Assembly: GCA_029880855.1 (NCBI GenBank)
Contig: JAOUNS010000018.1
Span: 1 to 64,000 of the forward strand
Length of the DNA stretch: 64,000 nucleotides
Reading direction: 5' to 3'
Source of the DNA: Gammaproteobacteria bacterium
GTDB taxonomy: Bacteria; Pseudomonadota; Gammaproteobacteria; UBA6429; Thiohalophilaceae
The position numbers and the translations under genes are program-made. Positions 8,674-17,505 of this stretch are shown here, piece by piece (the first letter of the stretch is position 1; each line of letters opens with the position of its first letter). A model generated the notes under the pieces. It had not been told where the DNA came from. It ran no database searches and worked only from the letters and a program-made list of their open reading frames with translations.

Positions 8674-9003
8674 TTAATGCGGCAACTGTTCAACCCCGCC
8701 CGCTTCCCGATAGGCTTCCATTTCAAACTCGCGGACTTTATACCCCAGCAAACTGATCCTGCCCTTGTACCGGCAGGCCCCGTCACTGGCGAACTCGAAC
8801 CCATATTCCCGAAAAATAACCATACGGCCCTGTTCATTCCGACGCAGACGAACCTTGTGCAGTACGACGGATTGGTCCAGAAAAACAACACCACGGGATT
8901 TACAATTGGCATCACTCACCAGACAGGCGATCTCCCGACTGCGCATGCCGTCCTGCCAGTACCAGACACCGGCAGCCAGAAAGATGATGGCCAACAATTC
9001 CAT
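8674..9003 (-). CDS. DUF3301 membrane-anchored protein
   Basis: A 109-residue protein with one N-terminal membrane segment (MELLAIIFLAAGVWYW), followed by a basic, beta-rich domain with EIACLVSDANCKSRGV and FREYGFEFASDG. This matches the small gammaproteobacterial family DUF3301, of unknown function. It lies 6 bp downstream of the DUF938 gene on the same strand, so the two form a likely operon. Confidence 0.85.
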   Translation of the reverse strand: MELLAIIFLAAGVWYWQDGMRSREIACLVSDANCKSRGVVFLDQSVVLHKVRLRRNEQGRMVIFREYGFEFASDGACRYKGRISLLGYKVREFEMEAYREAGGVEQLPH

Positions 9004-9009
9004 CGGTTG

Positions 9010-9642
9010 TTACATCTGCGCCGTTAAGGCGGAATCGTGTTTACGCCAATAGAGAATGCGATTGTTGGCCGGCATGGCATAATCTTCTATCAGGTAAAGA
9101 CCGGCCGCTTCCGCCAGTTCATTGATCGCTTCAAAATGACGGATACCACTGTGCGGATCCCGTTGTTTCAACCAGGCATCAAACTGTTCATTACTCGGAC
9201 TGGTATAGCGGCCGTTGTAATTAAAAGGACCGTAGACCATCAACCGACCGGCCTGCTCCAGTAATCTGCCAACTCCCTGAAAAAAGGCCTCCACCTCGTG
9301 CCAATGCATGATATGCAGGGTATTGGCGGTAAACACCGCATCGCAGGTTTCCTGCGGCCAGTTGTTTGCCTGTGTCACATCCAGCTCAAGCGGTGCCGGG
9401 ATATTCGCGGCCTGCGTTTCCGCCAACCAGAGGCGAATACCCGGCAGGTTTTCCTGCCGATCACTGGGTTGCCAGATCAGATGGGGAAATTCAGGTGCAA
9501 AATATACCGCGTGTTGTCCGGTGCCGGAGCCGATCTCCAGCAACCGATGACAGGACTGCAACAGGGGCTGGATGACCGCCAGAATGGGAGCGCGATTCTG
9601 TTCAGATGATTCGGAATAGGGTTTGTTGCCGACATTCATCAC
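9010..9642 (-). CDS. DUF938 family SAM-dependent methyltransferase-like protein
   Basis: A 210-residue class I methyltransferase fold. SAM-binding motif I is LLEIGSGTGQHA, preceded by the DUF938 hallmark KPYSESSEQNR. Further conserved segments are the acidic LELDVTQ strand and FTANTLHIMHWHEV. The family is widespread in proteobacteria but its substrate is unknown. It is cotranscribed with the DUF3301 gene. Confidence 0.92.
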   Translation of the reverse strand: MMNVGNKPYSESSEQNRAPILAVIQPLLQSCHRLLEIGSGTGQHAVYFAPEFPHLIWQPSDRQENLPGIRLWLAETQAANIPAPLELDVTQANNWPQETCDAVFTANTLHIMHWHEVEAFFQGVGRLLEQAGRLMVYGPFNYNGRYTSPSNEQFDAWLKQRDPHSGIRHFEAINELAEAAGLYLIEDYAMPANNRILYWRKHDSALTAQM

Positions 9643-9651
9643 AACACGGTA

Positions 9652-10392
9652 CTACTCGACTTTGACTGTTGCGTTTTCGAGCACCACTTCATAGATATAA
9701 CCAAAACCCAGGTCCTGATTCAGCGCCACTTTACCTTTAACCAGCACCACATCGCCTTTTTTTACTTCGCTTTTGGTGGTCACGGTCAAATCCTTGCTGT
9801 TACTGCCGTCCTGAATATGCAGCCAGTTCCGCCCCATGACTTTGGCGGTATATTTCACCACCTTGCCACGTACACTGATCTGTTTGCCGTTAAGTGCACT
9901 TTTGTCAGTGAAAATTTCGGCTACGGTTTTGCCACCGGCAGCCTTTTTAATACCACTGACCGATTGTCCGTGCGTGTTCTCCATACCGGTGTGAGGTTCG
10001 GCCACCGCCTGGGCATGTGGGTTGGCCACCGCCTGACCCGGTTTGTCGGTAATAATTTGATTCACAAAATAGATCATATCAAAATCACGTTTTAATGCCT
10101 TGCTGTGAAATTTGGTAAACGGCATCCCGGTGTTGAACGCAACCATATCGCCTTTTTTCAACACTGTTTTTGGGCCGGCGGCCCAATGTTCCTGTTTGCC
10201 GTCATTGATTTTGACATAGGTGTAATTGCCCGCCTCCATCGTCTCCACCACCTTGCCGTGGATACGCGGGCTGCTGTTTTGTGCCGGGCCGTGCGGATTG
10301 GTCTCCGATTGCGCCTGAACCGCGCCGTGCAACAGGAAACAGGCAAGGATAAGGGTTAGACCGCTATAACCGGATGAACGAAATGGTTTCAC
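9652..10392 (-). CDS. Secreted protein with two OB-like domains (NrfJ-like)
   Basis: The chosen start is GTG at 10392, preceded by GGAG at good spacing; this gives a compact signal peptide ending AVQA. Two similar modules of about 75 residues follow. The first has HGKVVETMEAGNYTYVKI and the second has RGKVVKYTAKVMGRNWLHIQDG, both with the GKVV...I-x-DG pattern of OB-fold proteins such as those near nrf nitrite reductase genes. A histidine-containing linker with repeated PHAQAVAEPH units joins them. Function is unknown; the histidines suggest metal binding. It may be cotranscribed with the DUF938 gene, whose start lies 10 bp downstream of its stop. Confidence 0.8.
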   Translation of the reverse strand: MKPFRSSGYSGLTLILACFLLHGAVQAQSETNPHGPAQNSSPRIHGKVVETMEAGNYTYVKINDGKQEHWAAGPKTVLKKGDMVAFNTGMPFTKFHSKALKRDFDMIYFVNQIITDKPGQAVANPHAQAVAEPHTGMENTHGQSVSGIKKAAGGKTVAEIFTDKSALNGKQISVRGKVVKYTAKVMGRNWLHIQDGSNSKDLTVTTKSEVKKGDVVLVKGKVALNQDLGFGYIYEVVLENATVKVE

Positions 10393-10430
10393 AATACACT
10401 CCACAGCAGGTAAATTCGAAGACATCATTA

Positions 10431-10449
10431 TGTGCCGGCCGCCGGCACA
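10431..10449. other. GC-rich palindrome upstream of the OB-domain gene
   Basis: A near-perfect 19-bp palindrome with arms TGTGCCGGC and GCCGGCACA. It lies about 40 bp upstream of the GTG start of the OB-domain gene and could be an operator or a leader hairpin. No known regulator consensus is recognised. Confidence 0.4.
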
Positions 10450-10530
10450 GGTCCAGTCAGTAACACGATATCCCCTTGCAGCAGGTCATGTATTGATATT
10501 GATCAAATAACACAATACAGCAGCCTGACA

Positions 10531-10559
10531 CACCGACCGGACCGGCCTGTCGGTCGGTG
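10531..10559 (-). other. Hairpin downstream of efpL
   Basis: The arms CACCGACCG (10531-10539) and CGGTCGGTG (10551-10559) are perfectly complementary with an 11-nt loop. It lies 11 bp past the efpL stop on the efpL transcript but lacks a following T-tract, so it may stabilise the mRNA 3' end rather than act as a classical terminator. Confidence 0.45.
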
Positions 10560-10569
10560 CATGTGTTGA

Positions 10570-11133
10570 TCAGGCGCGAGACATATAGACACCGGTTTCC
10601 GTATTAACCTTGATCACCTCGCCCGGCGCCAGATATTCCGGTACTTGCACCACCAGACCGGTACTCAGGGTGGCGGGCTTGGTGCGGGCCGAGGCGGATG
10701 CTCCTTTGATGCCCGGTGAACATTCCGTGATTTCAAGATTCACCGTGGGGGGCAACTCGATACCCAGAACAGTATCATCCGCCACCAGGGCATACAGTCC
10801 GGTCAGTCCGTCACTGATAAAGGGTAGTTCTTCCTCCAGCATTGATTCCGCTACAATAAACTGCTCATAACTCTCACTGTCCATAAACGTGCATCCATCG
10901 CTGTCCCGATACAACAACTGCACGGGACGCCGGTTGAAATCGACTTCATCGACGATTTCATCGCCTTTATAACTGCGCTCGAACTTGATTCGGGTAACCA
11001 CGTTCTGACCCCGGGTTTTGTACAGCGTGCTGCCGCTGCGTGACGAGGGTGATTGCACCACAACCTGTTTTATCAGGATGTTCTGGCCATCCACATTGAT
11101 GACCATGCCTTTTTTCAATTCGTTGGCTTTCAT
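10570..11133 (-). CDS. efpL: Elongation factor P-like protein EfpL (YeiP)
   Basis: A 187-residue paralogue of elongation factor P. The N-terminal KOW-like domain begins MKANELKKGMVINVDG and has the loop SPSSRSGSTLYK. The C-terminal OB domain carries the nearly invariant block GIKGASASARTKPATL and ends in ETGVYMSRA. YeiP/EfpL binds ribosomes stalled on proline-rich and related motifs. The loop has the Arg/Ser context of EfpL rather than the lysine or EpmA-modified tip of EF-P. The ATG at 11133 matches the family start; an upstream in-frame ATG at 11181 adds 16 unconserved residues. Confidence 0.94.
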   Translation of the reverse strand: MKANELKKGMVINVDGQNILIKQVVVQSPSSRSGSTLYKTRGQNVVTRIKFERSYKGDEIVDEVDFNRRPVQLLYRDSDGCTFMDSESYEQFIVAESMLEEELPFISDGLTGLYALVADDTVLGIELPPTVNLEITECSPGIKGASASARTKPATLSTGLVVQVPEYLAPGEVIKVNTETGVYMSRA

Positions 11134-11181
11134 TGGTTGACCTGTCGATTTCCGGGTAGAGAATGGCGGCATTATAGCCAA

Positions 11182-11485
11182 TTCAGAGCAAACAACATAT
11201 CTGCTGAATGATGTTATACCACCTCATGCCCGTGCTGTTTCGTGCAGTTGATCACCCGGTGCTGCGTTACAAATCACTCACCGACGTCCGCCGCAGTGTG
11301 GCATTCATTAAAATCCAACACCTGTCTTGAACCAGAGACTGTTAATTTTCGTTATAAGCATATAACTACATGATTTTAAAGACAAATCAAGAAGATTTCA
11401 CATTGTGTTACTTAACATACTGACGGGTAATTTTTCAACCGGCTACTATACTCGTAAATAAACAGAAAAACGGCGCAACTGTCTC
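11182..11485. other. Intergenic region between efpL and the HD-GYP gene
   Basis: About 300 bp between divergent genes. The right half is AT-rich and probably carries the promoter of the HD-GYP gene. No RNA gene or small ORF with a good start was found. Confidence 0.4.
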
Positions 11486-12613
11486 ATGCATATACATCAA
11501 GACGCACTGGTTATGCTTAACCGGCATATTCCGCTCAGGGATAAACTGGTTGCGACCCACAATACCTTAAAGGAGTCTCTGTCCTTTATCGCTCGCATCG
11601 CGGTTGCCATCTATGATCCTGAAACCCATCTCCTGAAAACCTTTTTGCACAGCAGTGAAAATGATAACCCGTTGCAAAATTATCAAAGCCTGCTGGACAA
11701 TGCGCCATCGCTGAAAGCGATTCTGGAACAGGGTCACCCACGGGTGATCAATAACATGAATGGATTGGCTGACGGCAAGCATGAGCACACTCAGCGAATT
11801 GTCAAACAGGGTTATGCCGCCAGTTATACCCTGCCCTTATACAACAACAATGAATTTTTCGGTTTTATCTTTTTTAATTCCTATACTGCGGATGTCTTTA
11901 ATGAAAAAGTCCTGCGTGAGCTGGATATTTTCGGCCATTTGATCGCCATGCTGATCATCAATGAGATGTCCAGCGTGAATACGCTGGTGGCGGCGGTCAA
12001 AACCACCGGCAATATCACCCATATCCGTGACCCGGAAACCGGTTCACATCTGGATCGCATGTCCCGCTACAGCCGAATCATTTCACGCCATATTGCTGAC
12101 AAATACGCACTAAATGATGATTACATCGAGCATATTTTTATGTTTGCCCCCTTGCACGACATCGGCAAGATTGGTATCCCCGATGACATCCTGCTGAAAC
12201 CCGGCAAGCTCTCCAGCGAAGAGATGAGTATCATGCGTACTCACTCCGGCAAAGGTGCCGCAATGATCGATGATTTGCTCAGCAACTTTGGCCTGCATGG
12301 CAATGAACATGTGGATATATTGCGAAATATTGCGGCATATCATCATGAAGCGGTCAACGGCAGCGGCTACCCGGAAGGCCGTAAGGGGAATGACATCCCG
12401 CTGGAAGCCCGTATCGTGGCCGTGGCGGATGTATTTGACGCGCTGACCAGCAAGCGCCCTTACAAGGAGGCCTGGGACAACGACCGAGCCTTTGCCACTA
12501 TACAGAACATGGCCGGTGAGACACTGGATCTGGATTGTGTGAATGCTTTACTGGAAAACCGGGCGGAAGTGGAAGAAATCCAGCACCTGTTTCAGGAAGA
12601 TATTTACGGCTAG
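11486..12613 (+). CDS. GAF/HD-GYP domain protein, probable cyclic-di-GMP phosphodiesterase
   Basis: A 375-residue cytoplasmic protein. Residues about 20-160 form a GAF-like sensor domain. The rest is an HD-GYP domain with the HD pair in APLHDIGKIGIPD (H224, D225), HHE at 286-288 and GSGYP at 292-296. The metal-binding residues of active phosphodiesterases are present. It is expected to degrade cyclic di-GMP in response to a GAF ligand, which cannot be predicted. The stop is 6 bp before the next gene, so the two are likely an operon. Confidence 0.93.
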   Translation: MHIHQDALVMLNRHIPLRDKLVATHNTLKESLSFIARIAVAIYDPETHLLKTFLHSSENDNPLQNYQSLLDNAPSLKAILEQGHPRVINNMNGLADGKHEHTQRIVKQGYAASYTLPLYNNNEFFGFIFFNSYTADVFNEKVLRELDIFGHLIAMLIINEMSSVNTLVAAVKTTGNITHIRDPETGSHLDRMSRYSRIISRHIADKYALNDDYIEHIFMFAPLHDIGKIGIPDDILLKPGKLSSEEMSIMRTHSGKGAAMIDDLLSNFGLHGNEHVDILRNIAAYHHEAVNGSGYPEGRKGNDIPLEARIVAVADVFDALTSKRPYKEAWDNDRAFATIQNMAGETLDLDCVNALLENRAEVEEIQHLFQEDIYG

Positions 12614-12619
12614 CCTGAC

Positions 12620-13066
12620 ATGTTCATCCGCAACCACAGTCTGTTTTCATTTGGTCATCTGCTGGATGTTTCATCCTGGCTGGATCGCCGGTTGAATCCA
12701 TACCGCCATAGCATCTGCATAAACTATCAGGGACATCCATTGCGCATTCACTGGACCAGACGCGCGGATACACAACTTAAGGCAACGGAACGTGGATTAA
12801 TTATCGAGATGCAGCTCTACTTTTCCTGCGTGATCAAAAAACGGGTGCTGTTCCATCACGAGTTTGCACTGCCGACCATACCGGTAAACAATGACTTCAG
12901 CATCGCCTTCCATGCCGTCGAAGCGGCCGCCTGTGATCCGGAGGCCTTTGTTAAGAATTATCCCGCCAAACGGATCCTGGACAGCGCGGCGGCACTGAAG
13001 ATGCGGCCCGTTGAACTCAGGTTCGACTACCCGGCGCAGCAATGGTCTGGTGAATTTACGGTGTAA
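12620..13066 (+). CDS. Hypothetical protein downstream of the HD-GYP gene
   Basis: A 148-residue protein with no signal peptide and no recognised domain. It is rich in aromatic and basic residues, with ICINYQGHPLRIHWTRRAD and a hydrophobic beta-strand segment in the middle. The tight spacing to the HD-GYP gene (6 bp) suggests cotranscription, and possibly a role linked to cyclic di-GMP output, but there is no direct evidence. Confidence 0.75.
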   Translation: MFIRNHSLFSFGHLLDVSSWLDRRLNPYRHSICINYQGHPLRIHWTRRADTQLKATERGLIIEMQLYFSCVIKKRVLFHHEFALPTIPVNNDFSIAFHAVEAAACDPEAFVKNYPAKRILDSAAALKMRPVELRFDYPAQQWSGEFTV

Positions 13067-13076
13067 ATTCCTGCGC

Positions 13077-14510
13077 CTATATCGCCAACAAGCCTGACAG
13101 ATCCACGCCTGTCTCCAGGATAGGATAGTTGGGGTGCGTCGGGTTGCTGTTATAAACCGTATTGGGAAAAACCTGCACGCCACTGCCCGGTTGCACCCAA
13201 TCACAGGTCCGTGCCAGCACCCGCTCAAACGAAGTCAATCCCAAAATATCCGCCCCCTGCTTGTCATAGGGGATCTCCTGTGCCGGTCCCTGTGGTGTTA
13301 CTTCCCGCAGCGGATGCATGTCACCATAGACACCGCCGTTGACCTGGGGCCCCACCAGAATCATGTAGTTACCGGTACCATGATCGGTACCAATATCACC
13401 ATTGGCGCGGAGCTGGCGACCAAAGTCAGTGGTAAAGACAAACACCGTGTTGTTCCAGACATCCGCAGGCAGCGCACTGGTCAACACATCCAGTCCCTTG
13501 CCGGTGCCGAAGATATCGGTAAGGTGGCGGTCCAGATAGAATTTTTCACTGCGATGTGTATCAAACGAGCTGAACTCCATTGACGCCACGCGCAGATTAA
13601 AGAGATCGGCACCGGTAAAGCTGTCATAGAGATTGGCGCACTGAGTGCCGAATGACGGTGTAAAGAGCGTATTACCCGAGCCGTTTGTATACAATGCTTC
13701 AATCGCGGCTGGTGCAGGATTGGCATCGATCAGGGCCTTGAAGGGATCGCCAAAGTCGCGCAATTTTTTCTCGTGCTGAATAAACTTGTGATAGATCCAG
13801 TCCGCCGGCTTGTTGGCAACCTCGTCACGCTTGGCGGCATAATAACTTTTCAGGGCACGACCAAATCGTTTCTGGATATGCATCGGATTAGGCAACGTAG
13901 GCGGTAACGGGTCTTTGCCCAGGGACAGGGCAAAGTCCTTGGTATTCCTGGCATGGATGACCTGTTTCAACCGATCAGCGGGGTCCGTACCTTTACAAAA
14001 AACCGAGACATCATGGGTCATGGCCACCACGTTGGCCGCACTGATATTCTCGGCCAGACGTCCTCCCCAACCATCACGATCATACACAAATGCGCCGGCA
14101 GTCAGGTCACCGGTGTTGACGATAAGCTGTGACTGATCATGGCGACGATTTTCCGAGCCGGCGACATTACAGATTATCGCAACATTATTGGCCGCATACT
14201 GGGCCTGAAGCCAACCGGCATTATTATAAATACCGAAGGCGCCGGGAGCCGTTTCCGTAAATAAATTATTCCAGGCATTTTGATAGGTACCACCACCATA
14301 CAACGATGCACGCGCTTCCCAGAATTTGGTCGCATAAGCGGTGTTGGCCGGATTGGGTGCAAACATAAAGCGAAAATCAGCACCTCCCAGACACATAATG
14401 TTGACTAATGTCCGTTGCGGTACCGCCGCCAGCACATTGCTCATCGGGCCGGCCAGTCCTGCCAATGCGGTTGAATACATGGTCAGTTTAAGAAAATCAC
14501 GGCGTTTCAT
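13077..14510 (-). CDS. DUF1501 family secreted protein with Tat-like signal
   Basis: A 477-residue protein. The start at 14510 gives MKRRDFLKLTMYS, a twin-arginine-like signal, followed by a hydrophobic Ala/Gly segment. The mature part has DUF1501 features: a start NIMCLGGADFRFMF, the central block with SFDTHRSEKFYLD, and FVFTTDFGRQLRANGD-like segments including GTDHGTGNYMILVG. DUF1501 proteins have an alkaline phosphatase/sulfatase-like fold. They are almost always paired with a DUF1800 protein, as here, where the DUF1800 gene lies directly upstream with a 1-bp gap. Function is unknown. Confidence 0.9.
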   Translation of the reverse strand: MKRRDFLKLTMYSTALAGLAGPMSNVLAAVPQRTLVNIMCLGGADFRFMFAPNPANTAYATKFWEARASLYGGGTYQNAWNNLFTETAPGAFGIYNNAGWLQAQYAANNVAIICNVAGSENRRHDQSQLIVNTGDLTAGAFVYDRDGWGGRLAENISAANVVAMTHDVSVFCKGTDPADRLKQVIHARNTKDFALSLGKDPLPPTLPNPMHIQKRFGRALKSYYAAKRDEVANKPADWIYHKFIQHEKKLRDFGDPFKALIDANPAPAAIEALYTNGSGNTLFTPSFGTQCANLYDSFTGADLFNLRVASMEFSSFDTHRSEKFYLDRHLTDIFGTGKGLDVLTSALPADVWNNTVFVFTTDFGRQLRANGDIGTDHGTGNYMILVGPQVNGGVYGDMHPLREVTPQGPAQEIPYDKQGADILGLTSFERVLARTCDWVQPGSGVQVFPNTVYNSNPTHPNYPILETGVDLSGLLAI

Positions 14511-14511
14511 T

Positions 14512-16395
14512 TCAGCGTCCCTCCATGGCAAAGACAAATGGTGTAGCGGAGATAAAGTTAACCGCCAGACCGACATTGAGATTGGCATTCAGACGATGCG
14601 GCTGATAGCTGCTGTCCAGCGTTAACACCGTTTCAGCGTATGCTTTCAGATAGGTTTTATACGGTTCAGAGTTGAGCATGGCTGTACTGATCGGCGCATC
14701 CGGATTGGTCGCATCAAACAACATACCCAGGTCTATACCTGTCGCCAGGAAGGCATTCACATAGGCGCGTTCCAGTGGTCCATAGTTTTTCAGGCCATCG
14801 GCAACAAAGCGTTGCCAAAGCCATTCGCCCACCTCGTCGACGGTGAATATGCCGTCGGCATTTCTCGGGATGACCAGCGCCCAGTCCTTGTTCCAGACAA
14901 CGGTTGAGCCATGGCGCTGAAAAGTGGCGGTGTGCAAATAAATTGCCCAGGAAGCATCGACAGCAAGATTATAGGCATCCTTGAAGATGTCCGGATTATT
15001 GGCGGCATTGATCGAGGTCTGGCCGCCGAACACATCATGAGCCGGTGCAAATACCGAGGCGCCTTGCCGAGTCATGACACCGGTCGGGAAATAGGTCCTG
15101 GCATATGCGTCTTCGTTGTTCACCGTATTCAGGTTATAGATGGCAAGATTACGGGCAAAGGCTGTCTTGTACTTCCAGGTATCACTGCGATGAAAGGTGC
15201 CGGAGATGGCGTATTCCTGCAGGAAGGTCAGCAGATTTTTCGGTTGTATACTGCGCCATAATGCCCGTATCTCGGCAATCTTTTCCGCAGTCAGGTTATC
15301 ATCCGCCAGGAAGTTGATAATAAATATCGGCATCTCATCCAGACTTTCTCGCTGGTTGACAGCAATCTGTGCCAGGGCCTGAATCTTTTCCTGCGCCGTA
15401 TTACCACTGATCGTAGTGCCAAGGATTTCCAGATTATTCCAGTGATGGTTGGTATAGTTATTTAATAGCGTGTTTTCCGCATCACGATGATCGGTATAGA
15501 CGATCATGTCTGTCCAGTAATCATTGGTATTGTCGCTGCCCCAGTACGCAGGGTCACGATCAATTCTCATCCCGGTCAAGGCCCAGGCTGTATGTTCAAT
15601 CGTCGTGTTCTCATGATAGTCCTGACTGAAATCAGCGCCCAGGATGCGGAAAAAGAGCTGGTGGAATTCCCGGGCAAAATCATCATTACCATAAAATCGC
15701 AGGGCGGTGTTGTTATAGGAGTTATACATGTGTCCGTACTGCATGGCGACAGCCGGGGAGGTCGCACCGATAGCCAGGACATTCTCAAACGGTTCACCGG
15801 CTTCCAGGGCATCGAGGATTTTGTCATACATACTGCGTATCAACTGCGGGCGAACCTTGTGAAAGCTCACCGCCATATGATAATTGGTCAGGAACAGACC
15901 AATCTTTTGTCGAAATGGATTAACACCGTGTTTGTTGATTGATCCCGTCCAGGTGTTTTGTAATCTGCCGGCTTCTACATAGGTCATACTGGTGGTGGGA
16001 TTGAGTGCCAGAAAAGCATAGTACTGCTTGACATCATCGCGGTGCAGATTATCGGGATTGGTGTTATCACCCCAGAGTTCCTGCATGGCCCGCAAACTGC
16101 CGTTCACCGTCCCCACCGTATCTTCCGGTGGTGAGAGCCATGGATTGGTACGATCAAACGTCAGTATTTGTTGAATCGCATCCCGTGGATGCATCCGCGC
16201 CCAAATTCTGATCTGATTATCGGAGGCATGTCCGCCATAGGCAAAGGTGTGCAGGACTTTTCTAACCGCTGTTTCATTCCAGTAACTGTATGGACCCGGC
16301 GGTGCAGGCGGGTTTGGTGGAGGATCATCGCCGCCGCCGCAAGCGACCAGCAATAAGGTGAATACCGCTGCAAACAATTGTCTTCCAGGACGCAT
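14512..16395 (-). CDS. DUF1800-like lipoprotein
   Basis: A 627-residue protein. The ATG at 16395 is preceded by AGGAGG and starts a lipoprotein signal with the lipobox LVAC and a GGGDDPPPNPP linker. The body carries DUF1800 features, including DDFAREFHQLFFRILG and IEHTAWALTGMRID, the equivalents of the FARE...LGxG and AR-ALTGW motifs. The protein is more divergent and Asn-rich than typical members. With the adjacent DUF1501 protein it forms a conserved secreted pair; roles in surface polymer processing have been proposed but not shown. The open frame to 16500 is not preferred because it displaces the lipoprotein signal. Confidence 0.85.
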   Translation of the reverse strand: MRPGRQLFAAVFTLLLVACGGGDDPPPNPPAPPGPYSYWNETAVRKVLHTFAYGGHASDNQIRIWARMHPRDAIQQILTFDRTNPWLSPPEDTVGTVNGSLRAMQELWGDNTNPDNLHRDDVKQYYAFLALNPTTSMTYVEAGRLQNTWTGSINKHGVNPFRQKIGLFLTNYHMAVSFHKVRPQLIRSMYDKILDALEAGEPFENVLAIGATSPAVAMQYGHMYNSYNNTALRFYGNDDFAREFHQLFFRILGADFSQDYHENTTIEHTAWALTGMRIDRDPAYWGSDNTNDYWTDMIVYTDHRDAENTLLNNYTNHHWNNLEILGTTISGNTAQEKIQALAQIAVNQRESLDEMPIFIINFLADDNLTAEKIAEIRALWRSIQPKNLLTFLQEYAISGTFHRSDTWKYKTAFARNLAIYNLNTVNNEDAYARTYFPTGVMTRQGASVFAPAHDVFGGQTSINAANNPDIFKDAYNLAVDASWAIYLHTATFQRHGSTVVWNKDWALVIPRNADGIFTVDEVGEWLWQRFVADGLKNYGPLERAYVNAFLATGIDLGMLFDATNPDAPISTAMLNSEPYKTYLKAYAETVLTLDSSYQPHRLNANLNVGLAVNFISATPFVFAMEGR

Positions 16396-16674
16396 GATTC
16401 CTCCTGATATTGTGTATAAAAAATCTGCTTTTTTATTGGTCTTATCGTCGTCGTCAGATTGATGAGTCTTTGAGTATACGCCGACAGGTGGCGTCGGCAA
16501 CTTTTCACATCAATATTGTGACGCATGCACAGAGTTTACGAACAAAACATGGCAGGAATATTCTGTACATCAAATACGGTAACGTAATATTCGTTGTAAA
16601 GGTTCCCTTCAATACCCGTAAAAGTTTTCCGCCCAACGAATAGTTTAGGAATATACTCGGAGAAGTGTGAATGC
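16396..16674. other. Intergenic region upstream of the DUF1800/DUF1501 operon
   Basis: About 280 bp between two minus-strand units. It contains the AGGAGG ribosome binding site of the DUF1800 gene at its left end and AT-rich sequence that may hold the promoter. Overlapping short ORFs on both strands lack ribosome binding sites. Confidence 0.4.
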
Positions 16675-16944
16675 TTACTGAAGAAGCGGATGATCGGCAG
16701 GCAGTTGTTTGGCATACCAAAGAGCAAGTTTATGGCGCATGGTCTTTTGGGAGACCTGCTCTTCCGGCAAAGGCTGGAGTTTTTTGTCATGGACCAACAA
16801 GCGATAGAGATATAACACCCGATCATCAACAGAGTCATTGGGTTCAAAGATCACCGCACCCCGATCTTCACCATATTTCATGGCCGCCTGCAGCGCTTCC
16901 TTGAAGAGTTCCGCTTCATGTTTGAGTTTTTTGTTTTTTGCCAT
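16675..16944 (-). CDS. Small conserved protein resembling DUF5062
   Basis: An 89-residue protein. The central YLYRLLVHDKK and the C-terminal MRHKLALWYAKQLPADHPLLQ-type tail are characteristic of a small gammaproteobacterial family that I associate with DUF5062. The N-terminal half is a basic, helical segment. Function is unknown. It lies 7 bp downstream of the CBS-domain gene and is probably cotranscribed. Confidence 0.75.
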   Translation of the reverse strand: MAKNKKLKHEAELFKEALQAAMKYGEDRGAVIFEPNDSVDDRVLYLYRLLVHDKKLQPLPEEQVSQKTMRHKLALWYAKQLPADHPLLQ

Positions 16945-16951
16945 GAGGTGT

Positions 16952-17392
16952 TTACCAGGACGATTCCCAGGAAAGATATTTTTCCAGACTGCTGATTCGG
17001 TCCTGTTGCTCCTTAATAATATCTTTAACTACATCGCCCAACGAGATCATGCCGACCAGTTTTGTCTCCTCCAGCACCGGCAAGTGTCGGATATGGTGTC
17101 CGGTCATGATAATCATACAGTCTTCTGTATCCTGCTCGGGTGAAACATAATAGACCTGAGTGGTCATGATCTCCTTGATCTGTGTCTCTTTGGATGAGCG
17201 CCCATTCAGAATGACCTTGCGTGCATAATCCCGCTCTGAAATCATCCCCGCCAGTTTTTCCCTGGCGACAACGGCCAGCGCCCCCACACCTTTTTCATCC
17301 ATCATCTGAATGGCATGAAATACGGTTTGATCCGGACTGATGGTATAGACATCCGGTGATTTTTGTTTCAACAAATCTGCAACAGTCGTCAT
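16952..17392 (-). CDS. Tandem CBS-domain protein
   Basis: A 146-residue protein made of two CBS domains. The first contains DKGVGALAVV and MISERDYARKVILNG; the second contains HIRHLPVLEETKLVGMISLGDVVKDI. A CBS pair binds adenosyl nucleotides and usually senses energy status. No effector domain is attached, so it may act on another protein. The ATG at 17392 is preceded by a GGAGAGGATATG context. Confidence 0.92.
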   Translation of the reverse strand: MTTVADLLKQKSPDVYTISPDQTVFHAIQMMDEKGVGALAVVAREKLAGMISERDYARKVILNGRSSKETQIKEIMTTQVYYVSPEQDTEDCMIIMTGHHIRHLPVLEETKLVGMISLGDVVKDIIKEQQDRISSLEKYLSWESSW

Positions 17393-17505
17393 ATCCTCTC
17401 CCTGTCAACAAACAGCAGTAAACTGTTTACAGTATAGAAGGTATTGTCGCAGTGTGAACTTCGACAGGGACATGAAATTGCGTCCCTGCCGGGAAATTTG
17501 CGTTT

